Assembly (NCBI RefSeq): GCF_003054055.1
Contig: NZ_QBKI01000005.1
Span: 124,001-188,000, forward strand
DNA from: Pontibacter mucosus
GTDB lineage: Bacteria > Bacteroidota > Bacteroidia > Cytophagales > Hymenobacteraceae
Direction: 5' to 3'
Length of the DNA stretch: 64,000 nucleotides
A program made the position numbers and the translations under genes. This document shows, one piece after another, positions 55,701 to 63,552 of the stretch. Under the pieces are notes generated by a model that worked only from the letters and a program-made list of their open reading frames with translations, had not been told where the DNA came from and did not search any database. Position 1 is the stretch's first letter. Each line of letters opens with the position of its first letter.

Positions 55701-56342
55701 GATCACAACCTCTTCCAGGGCTTTGGTATCCTCTAAGAGGATGACGCTAATCGCAGCCCGGTTGCTGATCTCCACTTCCTGGGGCTGAAAACCGATGTAG
55801 GAGAAAACCAGGGTGCCCTTGCCGTCCGGCACAGCGATGGAGAAGTTTCCTTCCCCGTCGGTTGGCGCCCCTTTGTTGGTGCCCTTCAGCACAACGGTTA
55901 CGCCGGGCAGGCCAACGCCATTTTTGTCGGTAACCTTTCCTGTAATGATAATGTCCGCTTGTTGCTGCTTCTTCACCGGCTCAGCAGGCTTCACCACGAT
56001 GGTGTTTTCCACCAGGCTGTAGGCCAATGGCTGATTATGGAAAATCTCCGCCAGGGCCTGCTCCAGATCTACATCCTTTAAGTCAAGCGACACCGGCTTT
56101 GCCAGTTGCAGCAGCTCGTCGTTATAGAGGAAAAGATACCCGCTTTGCTTGCTGATGGTTCGGAATACCTGTTCCAGGGATGCATTCTTCTCTGTGATGG
56201 AGATTCCCTGCGAGAAGCCGTGGGCGTGCAGGTGCATGCACGTCACCAGCGAAGCCATAAGCGTTATCCTCTTGGCAGGAACAATCCTGGGCAGCCACTT
56301 CCAGATGCCTCTGCCGCTCCTGAGTAGTAGATTTTGTTTCAT
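52791..56342 (-). CDS. SusC/RagA TonB-linked outer-membrane transporter with STN domain
   Basis: A 1183-residue transporter. After the signal, an STN (secretin/TonB N-terminal) domain at about 45-115 (ISITEKNASLEQVFRTISKQSGYLFLYNDELL) marks it as a signalling transducer. A carboxypeptidase-like CarboxypepD_reg domain follows (about 130-215, VTDKNGVGLPGVTVVLKGTN), then the SusC plug start EEVVIVGYGTQKKANLTGAVDQV and a large beta-barrel ending in INVTL. STN-containing SusC proteins talk to a FecR-type anti-sigma in the inner membrane, and such a gene lies immediately upstream. It imports the oligosaccharide selected by SusD. Confidence 0.97.
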   Translation of the reverse strand: MKQNLLLRSGRGIWKWLPRIVPAKRITLMASLVTCMHLHAHGFSQGISITEKNASLEQVFRTISKQSGYLFLYNDELLQLAKPVSLDLKDVDLEQALAEIFHNQPLAYSLVENTIVVKPAEPVKKQQQADIIITGKVTDKNGVGLPGVTVVLKGTNKGAPTDGEGNFSIAVPDGKGTLVFSYIGFQPQEVEISNRAAISVILLEDTKALEEVVIVGYGTQKKANLTGAVDQVSGSDIALRPANDITSSLQGLLPGLNIQVNSGDPTATPDINIRGFNSINGGGPLVLIDGIEGDITRVNPQDVESVTVLKDAASAAIYGARGAFGVILITTKTGEAGDMVVNYSNNFGWTTPTTRTDFISDPYLYGKTVDAALFGYNGTTYTGYNDLDWETIRMVSRGEIAPFHELQPNGTYKFFYNTNWYDYHFKKYQYSNMHNISVSGGTDKIKGYLSGRVFEREDINNIANGGMDRYNLKANVSFKPTKWLELSNNVLFNHEKDEEYGGFRNGYGGIWSTTTWYQLYPFAPNMIDGIPTDVFGQGGPAAMEDGNNWQRLNIEEFTNTFRARATPLKGLDINFNYSNRITNQANTNRLNEYQMLTSQRLQLQTVGVNRLNEYRWRDYYKALNAYSTYSHTLSDVHNFKLMAGFNQEEFERDRIMGQQGGLLIRDLANLALGTELMAADGSAELWSVQGYFGRFNYDYDGKYLLEVNARYDGSSRFPSESRWGLFPSVSAGWQVNQENFWQPLENAISFFKLRASYGSLGNQNISTNTFQQTMSIGNSDWLDAGKRIVYASAPGPLPKVVSWETTSTINFGADLGFFRNKLMASIDLYEKKTEDMYLPGTPLPGVFGSAEPRENLASLRNRGFDFSLSYNNSFDVGGSPLSVRATASVSNFKGVITKFDNPNGLMSTYWEGQELGQIWGYHVAGQFQTDEEAQAYQNSFVNPGNSLGNVYNYILNVVQNNDWNRLRAGDIKYVDVDGDGRIDRGNYTLEDHGDLQPIGNAMPKFPFGFNVSANWKGFDLSVAGAGVAKQNWYPTGDIYWGTYQRPYLSFLRKDLVDNAWTPERPGKYPQIERGYASLNSGRSLYEMNDYYLENVGYMRVKNLTFGYTLPEALTSKISVRKLRLYFSGENLFTVRFGGLSKYIDPEQAGSAINYSNPGSAVGRADLRSYPMGKTYSLGINVTL

Positions 56343-56415
56343 AAAAGAAGGGTGTTTGGGTAATTGGTAAGACAGTTATTTGTTGATTGTACTTGCGCTA
56401 AATCCATACTTTCTG

Positions 56416-56447
56416 CCGGGAGTACCTTATACCTTCAGTACCCCGGC
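56416..56447 (-). other. Hairpin between fecR-type gene and susC
   Basis: GCCGGG-a-GTAC / GTAC-CCCGGC stem with a 12-base loop in the 112-base spacer. There is no T-run, so it is more likely an RNA-stability or processing site than a terminator, keeping the low-level regulator and the abundant transporter apart. Confidence 0.5.
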
Positions 56448-56454
56448 TGTGCCA

Positions 56455-57648
56455 TCAGATCGTTGAGACAACAACCTTCCTTCCCTCTCGCCTGAACTGG
56501 ATGGACCCCGTCAGTTCCAACATCTCCAACATTTTGCTGATTTCCGTATTCCGTGAGATGATTCCGGAAAAGTGCTTAGCGGACATATTGCCGGAATAGG
56601 CCACCTCAATGCCATACCACCTCTCCATCTGCCGCATCACGGTGGCGATGTCCGCACTGCTGAAGTAGAAAAGCCCGTTCTTCCAGGCTATAGCCTCATC
56701 CACGTCCACCTTTTTCAGCTTAATATCCTCCCCGATGGTGGCTTGCTGACCTGGCGTCATCATTTTGCTGACATTGCCTTTTTTAACCCGCACAGAACCC
56801 TCTACCAGGGTGGCGGTGGTCCGTCCCTCGTTGGCATAGGCCATCACGTTAAAGTGGGTCCCCAGCACCTCTATGGTTGCCTCGTCCACCTTTACCTGAA
56901 AAACCTGTTTCTGATTTCTGGCCACCTCGAAGTACGCCTCGCCTGTTAGCTCCACGGTTCGTTCGTTTCCGACAAAGGCAGACGGAAAGTACAGGGAAGA
57001 GGCAGAGTTGAGCCATACTTTACTGCCATCGGGCAGCACCACCTGGTATTGCCCGCCCACCGGCGTAGAAATGGTGTTATAGAATACCTGGTCGCTTTTG
57101 CTATCGGCAATCTCGAAGGTGACGACGCCATCCAGTTTGGAAACCTTTACCCCTTGCTCCTGGCGCACGGTGCCGTTTTCCATATCCTCCAGCAGGAACA
57201 CAGAGCCATCACTGAACGTCAGCTTTGCCTTATCCCCGCCCGGAAGTATGTCCTCCGGTTGCAGCTTTGGTGTAACTTCTGCTATGGTAGCGGGGGCAGT
57301 ATGTTTCCCTTGTTGTGTCTGGTAGATGAGAAAGACAGTGCCAAGTATAAGCGTGATGGCTGCGGCATACTTCCATACCGTGTTGACGCTCCAAAGGCTT
57401 CTGGTTTTCTGCTGGTCTACTGTCTGTGCAGCGATGCGCTGCCAGGCTTTGTCTGTGTCTATCCTAGAAAAGAAAGCAAGTTCTTCTTCCAAAGCCTGCT
57501 CATTCCGGATTCTGTCGAAAAAGAGCCGGTTCTTTTCGCTCTCCTCTACCCATAACTCCATTTCCTGCTCTTCCTGCGGGTTAAGCTCTCCTTTCAGGTA
57601 TTTCAGGATAAGGTCGGCTCTTTCAAATTGTTCTTGCTTGTTCTCCAT
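56455..57648 (-). CDS. FecR-family anti-sigma factor
   Basis: Inner-membrane regulator of 397 residues, read from the ATG at 57648 (MENKQEQFERADLILKYLKGELNPQEEQEMELWV); a frame extending to 57705 is not needed. A cytoplasmic anti-sigma region (~1-95) is followed by one membrane helix (KYAAAITLILGTVFLIY near 105). The periplasmic FecR domain (about 170-300) includes NTISTPVGGQYQVVLPDGSKVWLNSASSLYFP and RTVELTGEAYFEVA. A C-terminal DUF4974-type domain carries KNGLFYFSSADIATVMRQMERWYGIEV. It holds the divergent ECF sigma factor until the STN domain of SusC signals substrate. Confidence 0.95.
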   Translation of the reverse strand: MENKQEQFERADLILKYLKGELNPQEEQEMELWVEESEKNRLFFDRIRNEQALEEELAFFSRIDTDKAWQRIAAQTVDQQKTRSLWSVNTVWKYAAAITLILGTVFLIYQTQQGKHTAPATIAEVTPKLQPEDILPGGDKAKLTFSDGSVFLLEDMENGTVRQEQGVKVSKLDGVVTFEIADSKSDQVFYNTISTPVGGQYQVVLPDGSKVWLNSASSLYFPSAFVGNERTVELTGEAYFEVARNQKQVFQVKVDEATIEVLGTHFNVMAYANEGRTTATLVEGSVRVKKGNVSKMMTPGQQATIGEDIKLKKVDVDEAIAWKNGLFYFSSADIATVMRQMERWYGIEVAYSGNMSAKHFSGIISRNTEISKMLEMLELTGSIQFRREGRKVVVSTI

Positions 57649-58197
57649 AAGGACTGTGTTGCGGTAAAGACACCTATGGAAGCAAAAGGGGTGAAAGGAG
57701 TACAAGAAATTTTTTCCCTAATTTATGTAGTAGGAGAAAAGTGGGCTATACTTCGCTTGTGAACAAGTAGGATAGGCTCACGAAAAGGCGCAGCTCAGCG
57801 CCTTAACTTAAACATAACATTAACTTAACCAGCTAGCTGGGCCGTGTGAATGATTTTAGGGATAGCTTTGGGGCATCAAGTTAAAGGTATCGGAACATGT
57901 ACGTGCCTGTTGCTTCTGGCTTGAAGTTAAGCAGGCAGCGCCGGCGCAAGTATAAATAAGGCTACTAAAAATCAGGGGTTGATTAGCCAAACGAAGCAGT
58001 TGAAAGAACATCCTAAGCGAGCGCTTACTTTCATTCAAAACTTATATTTGATTTCGATTCCTTTCTTTGTAAGTTTAGCAAATGCTTGTTCAACGAAACA
58101 ACTTTGCTGCAGTACGGGTGACGCTGCTTCATTTTCCATAAGTATACTTTGGTTACCCCTCCGGATAAAAGTTGCCATCAATTAAAAGTACTCCCAA
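57649..58197. other. Divergent regulatory spacer between fecR-type and sigma genes
   Basis: About 550 bases without a believable gene; the short frames lack family features. It is AT-rich and should hold promoters for both regulators. AAGTATAA occurs near 57948 and TATACTT near 58142. No clear TAnnTTTG/TTG pair was picked out. Confidence 0.5.
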
Positions 58198-58755
58198 ATG
58201 AGCGCGAACGAGGATCAGGCTGTACCCAGTGATAATTCAGACCTAAAGCAGCTTTTCGACAGGTATTATACTCGCCTGGTGTACTTTTCCGCCCAGGTGG
58301 TTGGCTCCCAGGAGGCTGCCGAAGACATCGCTCAGGAGGCCTTCATTAAATACTGGAACCAGCGGCACGATATTCTGCCACACCCGTTGGCCATCAAGAA
58401 CTACCTGTATAGTACGGTGAAAAATGCCAGCTTAAACGTAGCGCGACACCAGAAGGTAAAGGCTGATTATGCCGCCAGCCTCGGCGAAATGGCAGCAGTG
58501 ACAGAAAGCCTGGATAGTGCTATCATTCATGCCGAAGTATTAGCCCAGCTACACAGCGCCCTAAGCGAGCTTCCGGAAGGATGTCAGCAGATTTCCAGAA
58601 TGTGCTATTTGGATGGGAAGAAAAATCAGGAGGTGGCCGAAGAGCTGGGAATCTCCATCAACACAGTAAAGACACAGAAAAAGAGGGCCCTGCAGCTGCT
58701 GCGCCTCAAGCTAAACCCTGAACTGTGTGCTATGCTGCTCTTCCTGGAGTTCTAG
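58198..58755 (+). CDS. ECF sigma-70 factor of the SusCD locus
   Basis: Extracytoplasmic-function sigma factor of 185 residues. Region 2 is visible as LFDRYYTRLVYFSAQVVGSQEAAEDIAQEAFIKYWNQR (about 17-54). Region 4 holds the helix-turn-helix LSELPEGCQQISRMCYLDGKKNQEVAEELGISINTVKTQKKRALQLL (about 122-168). This is the FecI-like Bacteroidota group that pairs with FecR anti-sigmas and STN-type SusC. It is transcribed away from the fecR-type gene, and controls the SusCD operon by family precedent. Confidence 0.95.
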   Translation: MSANEDQAVPSDNSDLKQLFDRYYTRLVYFSAQVVGSQEAAEDIAQEAFIKYWNQRHDILPHPLAIKNYLYSTVKNASLNVARHQKVKADYAASLGEMAAVTESLDSAIIHAEVLAQLHSALSELPEGCQQISRMCYLDGKKNQEVAEELGISINTVKTQKKRALQLLRLKLNPELCAMLLFLEF

Positions 58756-58831
58756 ATTTATTGAATTTCATACTCAGGCTACCGGCCACTTATTCTACAG
58801 CTTGATAATTTCCTTAAAGCGAGCCATTGCG

Positions 58832-61228
58832 CTACTTCTCCAGAGAATGCGGTTGAATAGTCTGCCTGATTTTAAAGGAACTCTCTAACCTGATGTCATC
58901 GGAGGAAGCGCCTACCAGTATATCAAAATCGCCTGGCTCCACGACCCACTGCATTTTTGTGTTTAGCAGCATCAGGTCCTCGGCATGCAGCACCAGCTCC
59001 ACAGCTTTCTGCTCGCCGGCTTTCAGGTGAACGCGCTGAAACTTCTTTAATTGCCTGTCCGGTGTAACTATCGAGCTAACCCTGTCGCGCAAGTATAACT
59101 GCACCACTTCATCCCCGTCGCGTGAGCCTGTATTTTTCACTTGGAAGAGCACTTTCACCTCCACATCGCCCCGGTTCTCTATCGGATTTACTTCCAGGTC
59201 GCTGTACTCAAACGTGGTATAACTCAGTCCATAGCCGAAGCTATACAGGGGCTGGGCATCCATTTCCACGTAATCATGCTTGGCGGGCCTTTTGGCATTG
59301 TAGTAAACAGGCAGCTGCCCCACATGCTTCGGCACGGAAATGGGCAGGCGCCCAGCCGGGTTATAGTCTCCGAACAATACATCCGCGACCGCATGGCCTC
59401 CCTCCTGCCCCGGATACCACGCGTCCAGTATGGCGGGCACATGCGCGGCCATCCAGTTGAGGTTGAGCGGACGGCCTTTAATGAGCACCACGACTACCGG
59501 TGTGCCGGTTTTCACCACTTCCTGCAGCAACTCCAATTGTTTGCCGAGCAGGTCGAGCGTGGCACGGTCAAAGCCTTCGCCACTTTCCATATCGCTTAAC
59601 TCCTGCACTTTTTCCGGAGCTGAAACCGTGGCCGCGCCGGTAGTTTGGTATTCGGTTTTGAAATCGCGTGCGCTGGAGCCTCCCAATACCACCACGGCCA
59701 CCTCCGCCTTACGAGCAGCCTCCACCGCCTCGGCAATGTTGGCAGAAGTCGTGTCGCGGATGGCGCTCCCTTTGACATAGGTAACTTTTGTCTGGTCCGA
59801 TACTTTGGCCTTAATGCCTTCCAGCACGGTGGTGATATTGCTCTCTGGTTGAGGGGCGGTGTAGTCACCCAACTGGTTGTAGCGATTGTCGGCATTGGGG
59901 CCGATGACGGCAATGCTTTTCAGGTTTTTACTTAACGGGAGCAGCTGCTTTTCATTCTTCAGCAACACGATGGACTCCTGCGCTACCTGGCGGGCCAGCT
60001 GCACGTGTGCCTCGTTCCGCACCACCCTGGCTGCTTTCTTTGGATCGACATATGGGTTCTCGAACAGGCCCATCTCAAACTTTAGGCGCAGCACCCTGCT
60101 TACAGCCCGGTCAAGTATAGCCATCGATACTTGTCTGCTTTTGATGGCTTCGAGTAGGTGTTTGTCGTATCCGTAACCGCTCAAGTCAGCATCCAAGCCA
60201 GCGTTAATGGCCAGTGCTGCGGCCTCGACGGGTGTTGCCGCCACCCGGTGGCTTCCCACCAGGCCCGAGATACTTCCCAAATCCGATACAGTGAAACCAT
60301 CAAAGCCCCATTCATCCCGCAAAAGGTCAGAAAGCAGGTATTCGTTGGAGGAGCAAGGAACGCCATCAATGGAGTTATAAGCCGTCATCACAGACAATGC
60401 ACCGGCCTTCACAGCAGCGAGGAATGGAGGCAGGTAGCTCTGGTGCAGCTCGCGGTTGCCTGTGCTGATGCCGCCTCCGTTGTGTCCGCCTTCCGGCACG
60501 CCATAGGCTGTGAAATGCTTTAGTGTGGAAATCACATTGGCACCGCTCCTGAGGTTGTCCCCCTGAAATCCTTTTACCATAGCCATCCCCATCTGGCTGG
60601 TAAGTACCGGGTCCTCGCCATAGGTCTCCTCTACCCTCGACCAGCGCGGCTCCCGTGCCAGGTCCAGCACCGGCCCGTAGCCGATATGCGCGCCCTGAGC
60701 GCGCGCCTCTGCGGCAATGGCCGCTGCCATGCGCTGAATCAGGGCAGGGTTCCAGGTGCTGCTTTGCCCGATGGAGGTCGGGAAGACGGTGGTGCCGATA
60801 GCCATATGCCCGTGCGGGCACTCCTCGGCCAGCAACAGCGGTATGCCTAGCCGGGTCTGCTCCACGGCATACTTTTGCAGCGCGTTGGTGGCCTGGGCAG
60901 CCAATGTCGGGTTCAGGCCGGTGGTAAGTGTCTTCTTTGTCCAGGGGTCGGCCCGCAGCGTGGCCCACAGCATACCGATATGCCGCTCGTCCACCGCTTT
61001 TTTATACTCCGGGCTGTACGTTACTTTCTTCCCCTGCTTCTGGTACATCTCCCAGCCAAGCAATGTGGACAGCTGCCCCACTTTCTCTTCCAGTGTCATA
61101 CGCCCGAGCAAATCCTTCACCCTTTCTTCGGTAGGGGCTTTGCTGTTTTTGTAAAGCGGCTTTGCCTCTTGCGCCAAGGCTGTTGTCGCACAAAACAGGC
61201 TCAGGCCAAGTACGAGGTTTCTAATCAT
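58832..61228 (-). CDS. Glycoside hydrolase family 3 (beta-glucosidase/xylosidase type)
   Basis: Periplasmic GH3 enzyme of 798 residues (signal LVLGLSLFCATTALAQ). The N-terminal TIM-like domain has PLLLAEECPHGH, GYGPVLDLAREPRWSRVEETYGEDP and KHFTAYGVPEGGHNGG. The nucleophile Asp is in GFTVSDLGSI (about residue 315), where Leu replaces the more common Trp after SD. The alpha/beta sandwich domain (SIVLLKNEKQLLPL... SGEGFDRATLDLLGKQ) and the C-terminal fibronectin III-like domain are complete. It releases terminal beta-linked glucose or xylose. It is directly followed upstream by a GH29 fucosidase 51 bases away. Confidence 0.94.
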   Translation of the reverse strand: MIRNLVLGLSLFCATTALAQEAKPLYKNSKAPTEERVKDLLGRMTLEEKVGQLSTLLGWEMYQKQGKKVTYSPEYKKAVDERHIGMLWATLRADPWTKKTLTTGLNPTLAAQATNALQKYAVEQTRLGIPLLLAEECPHGHMAIGTTVFPTSIGQSSTWNPALIQRMAAAIAAEARAQGAHIGYGPVLDLAREPRWSRVEETYGEDPVLTSQMGMAMVKGFQGDNLRSGANVISTLKHFTAYGVPEGGHNGGGISTGNRELHQSYLPPFLAAVKAGALSVMTAYNSIDGVPCSSNEYLLSDLLRDEWGFDGFTVSDLGSISGLVGSHRVAATPVEAAALAINAGLDADLSGYGYDKHLLEAIKSRQVSMAILDRAVSRVLRLKFEMGLFENPYVDPKKAARVVRNEAHVQLARQVAQESIVLLKNEKQLLPLSKNLKSIAVIGPNADNRYNQLGDYTAPQPESNITTVLEGIKAKVSDQTKVTYVKGSAIRDTTSANIAEAVEAARKAEVAVVVLGGSSARDFKTEYQTTGAATVSAPEKVQELSDMESGEGFDRATLDLLGKQLELLQEVVKTGTPVVVVLIKGRPLNLNWMAAHVPAILDAWYPGQEGGHAVADVLFGDYNPAGRLPISVPKHVGQLPVYYNAKRPAKHDYVEMDAQPLYSFGYGLSYTTFEYSDLEVNPIENRGDVEVKVLFQVKNTGSRDGDEVVQLYLRDRVSSIVTPDRQLKKFQRVHLKAGEQKAVELVLHAEDLMLLNTKMQWVVEPGDFDILVGASSDDIRLESSFKIRQTIQPHSLEK

Positions 61229-61279
61229 GCCCGGTAGCTCAAGTATAGGTGCTTGATTTATACTTTGTGGATGAGTGCC

Positions 61280-62758
61280 CTAGTATACTTCCACATTAGC
61301 TATTACCGGACTTGCCTTGGCATCGGTAATGCGGATGCGGACTTTATCTGTGTTGATTGGGTTGTCGAGCTTAAGGATGCGCTTATACCCGATGGTGGTG
61401 GCATCGGCCACCGGCCTCCAGGCATTATCCTGCCATACGTCCACGGAGAAGGATTTCACGCGCTGCCCCAGCCTGATGTGCTCTTGCAGCAGCACATACT
61501 TCACGGGCTGCACTCTGCCTAAATCCACTTCCAACACACCTGAACGCACCTCATCGTCTGTCGCCCAGTAGGTTTCTTTGTTCCCGTCTGTCACATTAGA
61601 AGCAGCATAGGCCTCTGCATTTCCGCGATAAGAGTCGGCTTTCACCTTTGCCTTCGCCGCCAAGTTGGTTTTAAACTCCCGGTCAAGCATTTGCCTCCAC
61701 TCTCGTAGAGCGTTCACATCCTTCTCATGAATAAGCCCGCGCTTGTCGGGTGGCACGTTCAGCAGCAAGGTAGAGCCGCGACCGACGGAAGTCAGGTAGA
61801 TATCAAATAGCTTTTCGGGGGTTTTTACAAGCGAGTCCTCCTTGGCATGGTAGAACCAGCCCGGCCGTATGGAGACGTCCACCTCCGCCGGAATCCATTT
61901 GTCTCCGTCTTCAGCGCCTGTGCCCAGGAGCTTTTCTATCCCTGCCTGACCTGCATAAAGCGTGTCGTTGCTGATGGTGTTCCAGTTCGTTTCGCTCACA
62001 AAACCCTTTTCATTGCCCACCCACCGGATGTCCGGCCCCGCGTCGCTGAAGAATAGCACTTTAGGCTCCGGCTGCAGCCCTTCTACCATTTGTAACGTGT
62101 TAGGCCAATCGTAGTAGGTTCTGCGGTCGATGTTGCGCTTTTCGCGAGCGCCGCCGTAGTACCCGTCGCCGCCATTCGCTCCGTCAAACCACATCTCGAA
62201 CACGGGGCCGTAGTTGGTAAATATTTCCTGAAGCTGGTTCCGGTAGTACTCCACATAAGACGGCTGCCCGTAATCTGCTCGGTTCCGGTCCCAGGGTGAA
62301 AGGTAGACGCCAAACTTCAGCCCATACTTTCGGCAGGCCTCGGCCACCTCTTTCACCACATCTCCCTGCCCGTTTTTATAGGGACTGTTCTTCACCGAGT
62401 GCTCCGTATACTTGCTCGGCCACAGGGCAAAACCGTCGTGGTGCTTGCAGGTTAGAATCACACCTTTGAATCCTGCCTCTTTCAGTGTGCGCACCCATTG
62501 CTCCGCATCCAGTTGGGAAGGATTGAAAATTGCCGGACTTTCGTCCCCGTAGCCCCACTCCAGGTCTGTAAAGGTATTGGTGGTAAAATGGATGAAGGCA
62601 TTCATTTCCATCTCGTGCCAGGCCAGCTGCGCTTCCGTCGGGACAGGAAGCAGTGGCTGTGGAGGAGCAACTTCTTTTACTGAAGTGTTGCTGCTGGTTG
62701 AACAGGAAAGGAAAGCGCCGGTACATGCCGCTGCCAGCCAAATGCTTAATTTCTTCAT
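61280..62758 (-). CDS. GH29 alpha-L-fucosidase with C-terminal F5/8-type domain
   Basis: Lipoprotein enzyme of 492 residues (lipobox FLSC). The GH29 catalytic barrel is clear: WHEMEMNAFIHFTTNTFTDLEWGYGDE, KGVILTCKHHDGFALWPSKYTEHSV, GVYLSPWDRN and the nucleophile block FEMWFDGANG (Asp near residue 192). After about residue 355 an F5/8 type C (CBM32-like) domain follows, with SNVTDGNKETYWATDDE. It removes alpha-L-fucose, by retaining mechanism in this family, and is probably co-transcribed with the GH3 gene. Confidence 0.94.
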   Translation of the reverse strand: MKKLSIWLAAACTGAFLSCSTSSNTSVKEVAPPQPLLPVPTEAQLAWHEMEMNAFIHFTTNTFTDLEWGYGDESPAIFNPSQLDAEQWVRTLKEAGFKGVILTCKHHDGFALWPSKYTEHSVKNSPYKNGQGDVVKEVAEACRKYGLKFGVYLSPWDRNRADYGQPSYVEYYRNQLQEIFTNYGPVFEMWFDGANGGDGYYGGAREKRNIDRRTYYDWPNTLQMVEGLQPEPKVLFFSDAGPDIRWVGNEKGFVSETNWNTISNDTLYAGQAGIEKLLGTGAEDGDKWIPAEVDVSIRPGWFYHAKEDSLVKTPEKLFDIYLTSVGRGSTLLLNVPPDKRGLIHEKDVNALREWRQMLDREFKTNLAAKAKVKADSYRGNAEAYAASNVTDGNKETYWATDDEVRSGVLEVDLGRVQPVKYVLLQEHIRLGQRVKSFSVDVWQDNAWRPVADATTIGYKRILKLDNPINTDKVRIRITDAKASPVIANVEVY

Positions 62759-62861
62759 CAGTAGGTCTTAGGGTTTATGGGAAAGAAATGGTAGTGTTTA
62801 CCTTATAGTAAGATAGTAAGCTACAGGATAGCACGAAAATGCATGTTATACTGAACTGGTG

Positions 62862-62893
62862 CAGCCTATGGGCGAGGCGAAGCATGTAGGCTG
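62862..62893. repeat. Inverted repeat beside an orphan gene
   Basis: CAGCCTA / TAGGCTG arms around a GC-rich 18-base loop (GGGCGAGGCGAAGC), just past the stop of the AT-rich gene at 62901. Possibly a module boundary or terminator. Confidence 0.45.
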
Positions 62894-62900
62894 AACTTTG

Positions 62901-63290
62901 TCAGGCACTGGCTTTTTTTCTATTTCTATTAATTATCAAGTAAATAATCAAATTCATAATTGCAGAGTTACCGATAAGCACCCAATATAAATTAGCTCCT
63001 CCGAAGTCGAGAAATTCAATCAATCCTTGTAGCGGGTTAAACAATGCTAGTGCAACAACAGCAGGCATCAAATAACCAACAATATTGTAATTCCTATTCT
63101 TAATAAATTTTAAAGTGACTATGGTGATAGCCATATTGAATATATAATTCAGCGCTAGAAGAATTGTATATAAAAACATCACCAATCCTATTGTACCTAT
63201 ATCCCCCTTTTCGTTTATCAAGGATACGATCAGGATAATCGGCAAATAGATGAAATGCAGAAGGTAATATGTTTGAATTTTCTCGTTCAT
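62901..63290 (-). CDS. Four-helix orphan membrane protein
   Basis: A 129-residue protein with four hydrophobic segments (about 8-24, 32-60, 68-90 and 100-120) and a basic end (NRNRKKASA). No family is recognised. It is strikingly AT-rich compared with the surrounding glycosidase genes, lacks the AAGTATA word, and interrupts an otherwise carbohydrate-directed gene set, so it is probably a recent insertion. Confidence 0.6.
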   Translation of the reverse strand: MNEKIQTYYLLHFIYLPIILIVSLINEKGDIGTIGLVMFLYTILLALNYIFNMAITIVTLKFIKNRNYNIVGYLMPAVVALALFNPLQGLIEFLDFGGANLYWVLIGNSAIMNLIIYLIINRNRKKASA

Positions 63291-63552
63291 GAAATTAGCT
63301 AGTGCCTAATTAAGAAGTATAGGGAAGTTCTCCTCTGCTTGCCAACATTCCTAGATAGCACCGAAACTTTTATACTTCCTGATGCTTTGAAAGCAGGTGG
63401 TCCTGACTCCATTACCTAAAGCCAGGACCATCAATTAACCTCACTTAATAACTCACAACCTATCATCTAAATACCTGAGCCATTTTATACTTGCTCGTTT
63501 TGAGAAGGTAGCTCAACCGAGTATAAACGGCTGGTTTTTGCCCGGTAGTAGT

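Noticed and set aside
57979..58185. 68-codon plus-strand frame before the sigma gene
   Set aside because: No family features; it lies in the AT-rich divergent spacer and contains a TATACTT word, more likely regulatory DNA.
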